A stretch of 5,790 nucleotides of DNA from JAHISC01 sp964645815 (GTDB lineage: Bacteria; Patescibacteriota; Patescibacteriia; UBA9934), in the NCBI GenBank assembly GCA_964645815.1, contig CAZYCR010000030.1, forward strand, positions 1 through 5,790, given 5' to 3'. The notes beneath the pieces are model-generated. The model made no database searches. It was not told the DNA's origin and worked only from the letters and a program-made list of their open reading frames with translations. Both the position numbers and the translations under genes were made by a program. Below, piece after piece: positions 3,876-5,790 of this stretch (its first letter is position 1; each line of letters begins with the position of its first letter).

Positions 3876-4640
3876 TTAGGCTTGGGCAATTATTACTTCT
3901 TTAGCAGCCTCCAGGATTTTTTTAAATTCACGCAAACGCAAACTCGCACCACCAACCAAAACGCCATCAACAGTTTTTTCGCGCAAATAGTTGTGAACGT
4001 TCTCTGCACTAACTGAGCCACCATAGAGTATCGTTAATTGCTCCCGACTGATTCCTTGAGAGAGAATGAAATTTTCAATCAAAGCATGCATTTCTAGGAC
4101 GTCTTCAATTTTTGCATTATCACCACTTCCAATAGCCCAAACAGGTTCGTACGAGATAAAAATTTTATGTTTGCGCGACGCTTGAATATTTTCAAAAGCA
4201 ATTTTCAATTGATTCTCAACGAATTCTTTAGCCGTACCTGACCGACGAATTTCAATTGATTCTCCAACACACAAAATCGGTGTTAACCCATTTTCTAAAG
4301 CAGACTGTAATTTTTCTGCAATGATTTCGTTGGTTTCGCCTAAAGCACGTCGCTCTGAATGACCAATGATCGCATAACTACAACCAACATCACGAAGCAT
4401 GACTGGTGAAATCTCGCCAGTAAAAGCGCCGGATTTCTTGGGACCAGAATCTTGTGCACCTAGTTTTATTTTACTTCGAGCAATAACTTTATGAACTTCA
4501 GCTAAAGCAGTAAAAGCCGGACAAATAATAATTTCCGGTGTTTCCTCTTGCCCACGAACACTACGCAAAACACTGCGCGCTAAAGCCATACTTTCGCGTA
4601 CTCCCAAATTCATCTTCCAATTGGCAACAATAAACTTCAT
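3876..4640 (-). CDS. tpiA: Triosephosphate isomerase
   Basis: This enzyme interconverts dihydroxyacetone phosphate and glyceraldehyde 3-phosphate in glycolysis, in the cytoplasm, acting as a dimer. All active-site features of the TIM barrel are present: N7 and K9 in ANWKMN, the electrophilic H94 in IIGHSERR, the catalytic base E165 in SYEPVWAIGSG, the start of the flexible lid loop after it, the phosphate-binding YGGSV at 206-210, and VDGVLVGGASL at 224-234. The length of 254 residues is normal, and no key residue is missing. It is the middle gene of the operon: only one nucleotide separates the stop of the M16 gene from its ATG (TAA-T-ATG), and the TPR gene starts 3 nt after its stop. Translational re-initiation is the likely mode, as no Shine-Dalgarno site is seen. 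The usual glycolytic partners gap and pgk are not next to it here. Confidence 0.97.
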   Translation of the reverse strand: MKFIVANWKMNLGVRESMALARSVLRSVRGQEETPEIIICPAFTALAEVHKVIARSKIKLGAQDSGPKKSGAFTGEISPVMLRDVGCSYAIIGHSERRALGETNEIIAEKLQSALENGLTPILCVGESIEIRRSGTAKEFVENQLKIAFENIQASRKHKIFISYEPVWAIGSGDNAKIEDVLEMHALIENFILSQGISREQLTILYGGSVSAENVHNYLREKTVDGVLVGGASLRLREFKKILEAAKEVIIAQA

Positions 4641-4641
4641 A

Positions 4642-5790
4642 TTATGAGTTTATCTTGGGCAATAATTTACGTAAAGCTTCATCGGTTTTATAAGGACCAA
4701 TCGCTGCAACCGACCATTTGTTAAAATCTAGGATCTCCTCAGCAACGCGAACAATATCTATACTGGTGACTTTTTTGATCTTGGCAATCTTTTGATCAAT
4801 TGTTTCAATTTTTTGCAAAAATAATTCTTGATCAGCAACAAATTCGGCCTGACTGGCTGAATCTTCCATCCTCAGTTTGATCGCTCCTTCAATGTGATCC
4901 TTGGCTTCTTTTAGTTCTTTAGCTGAAACTCCTTTCTTCTTGATCTTTTGTAGTTCTTCAACAATAACTCTGGCGGCTTCGCTAAGTCGCTCTGCGTCCA
5001 AACCCGCACGAACCATAAAGTACCCAGTATCCTCAAACAGATTCACCGATGAACGGAGCATGTAACATAGACCGCGACGCTCTCTGACTTCAATGAAAAG
5101 TCGGGAACTCATTCCGCCACCCAAAATGGTAGAAAGCAACTGAATCGCCGGAATATCTTTATGACCCCGTGGTGGAGTTGGGAAGCCAAAAGCTAATTGG
5201 ATTTGTTTTACAGCTTTGTACTGTCGAGCAATACGCGGTAACGATTGATCGGGCGTCTCACCAAAAGGCAAAAACCGAGGTGGTTCAGGACCAACCTTAA
5301 CTTTTCCAAAAGTTTTTTCCAAAAGTTCAATTACTCCTTTTGGAATCTTGCCAGCAAGAACCACTACTGTTTCTGATGGTTTGTAGTAAATGTCACGATA
5401 GTGAATCAAGTCGCTACGCTTCATCTTTTTTATTGTTTCTGCAGTTCCAATAATACTCAAACCCAAATTATTACCGTCAAACATGGCTTCTTCCAAAAGA
5501 TCTTCCACGTGCATGATTGGATTCTCTTCATACATTTTTATTTCTTCAATAATCACCCCCCGTTCTCGGTTTATTTCCTTTGGGTCATATTTGGAGTGAA
5601 AGATCATGTCGTGCAAGAGATCAACAGCTATCGGTAGCTTGTCACCGGCAATTTTAACGTAGTAACCGGTGTAATCTTTACCGGTGAAAGCGTTGAATTC
5701 CGCGCCATAACGATCCAAAGTTTTTGAAATATCAATCGTGTTTGGTCGTCGTTTGGTTCCTTTGAACATGAGGTGCTCAATAAAATGTGA
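4642..5790 (-). CDS. M16 family zinc metallopeptidase (5' end outside the window)
   Basis: The visible 382 residues belong to the insulinase / mitochondrial-processing-peptidase family. The frame runs to the window edge: the inverted zinc motif HFIEH (H2, E5, H6) lies before the first internal Met, so the ATG at 5769 is not the start and perhaps 40-60 N-terminal residues are missing. The third zinc ligand E83 lies in IIEEIKMYEENP, exactly 76 residues after H6, as in the family. The C-terminal M16 domain is present, with GGGMSSRLFIEVRERRGLCY at 224-243, which carries the Arg/Tyr pair used for substrate binding. About 420-440 residues in all would be normal for the single-chain bacterial type. 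Such enzymes degrade or process short peptides; the substrate here is unknown. No signal peptide can be judged. It is co-transcribed with tpiA and the TPR gene; the promoter is outside the window. Confidence 0.93.
   Translation of the reverse strand, partial: SHFIEHLMFKGTKRRPNTIDISKTLDRYGAEFNAFTGKDYTGYYVKIAGDKLPIAVDLLHDMIFHSKYDPKEINRERGVIIEEIKMYEENPIMHVEDLLEEAMFDGNNLGLSIIGTAETIKKMKRSDLIHYRDIYYKPSETVVVLAGKIPKGVIELLEKTFGKVKVGPEPPRFLPFGETPDQSLPRIARQYKAVKQIQLAFGFPTPPRGHKDIPAIQLLSTILGGGMSSRLFIEVRERRGLCYMLRSSVNLFEDTGYFMVRAGLDAERLSEAARVIVEELQKIKKKGVSAKELKEAKDHIEGAIKLRMEDSASQAEFVADQELFLQKIETIDQKIAKIKKVTSIDIVRVAEEILDFNKWSVAAIGPYKTDEALRKLLPKINS

Noticed and set aside
3127..3879. Three plus-strand open frames (3127-3387, 3384-3611, 3649-3879)
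   Set aside because: They lie opposite the TPR gene, whose regular 34-residue repeats and operon position show which strand codes. No promoter or family similarity supports the plus-strand frames.
5401..5637. Plus-strand open frame of 78 codons
   Set aside because: It is antisense to the M16 peptidase, whose zinc ligands and spacing are intact; the shadow translation is Phe/His-rich and without family features.
1..5790. CRISPR array, insertion sequence or defence cassette
   Set aside because: No regularly spaced direct repeats, no transposase and no toxin, nuclease or sensor gene pair was found; the only nuclease-like sequence is the dead GIY-YIG fragment.

Overview
The window looks like a chromosomal housekeeping segment of a small-genome bacterium, most likely a member of the Candidate Phyla Radiation (Patescibacteria). 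That placement is an inference. It rests on compact spacing, absence of Shine-Dalgarno sites at the gene starts, apparently leaderless promoters, small membrane and TPR proteins of unknown role, and a GIY-YIG fragment of a type I associate with these genomes. The standard code fits: the tRNA-Trp has anticodon CCA, no reading frame needs TGA as a sense codon, and all eight visible gene ends use TAA.

Layout. Positions 1-755 (minus strand) hold the 5' end of asnS, entered from its own promoter, preceded by a DUF456 membrane protein. Positions 778-1562 are an RNA island. tRNA-Trp (minus) and tRNA-Thr (plus) diverge from back-to-back promoters. After tRNA-Thr come a long imperfect hairpin, a 53-codon GIY-YIG nuclease remnant lacking its catalytic core, tRNA-Tyr, and a second, 125-nt hairpin ending in a U-tract. 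Positions 1612-2089 carry a small charged coiled-coil protein of unknown function, converging on a shared terminator with a membrane-anchored GIDE/BAM-domain protein (2087-2803, minus). Divergent from the latter is rpmG (2908-3063, plus). rpmG in turn converges on the minus-strand operon M16 peptidase - tpiA - TPR protein (5790 down to 3078) through a perfect 36-bp palindrome that contains both stop codons.

The genes cover translation (asnS, three tRNAs, L33), glycolysis (tpiA), proteolysis (M16) and envelope-associated functions (DUF456, GIDE, TPR). The M16-tpiA-TPR genes are separated by 1 and 3 nt and probably translated by coupling. I see no clear defence system, insertion sequence or CRISPR array. 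The least explained part is the tRNA-Thr / hairpin / GIY-YIG remnant / tRNA-Tyr / hairpin stretch. The gene starts also show a recurrent exact 8-nt gap between the -10 box and the ATG.
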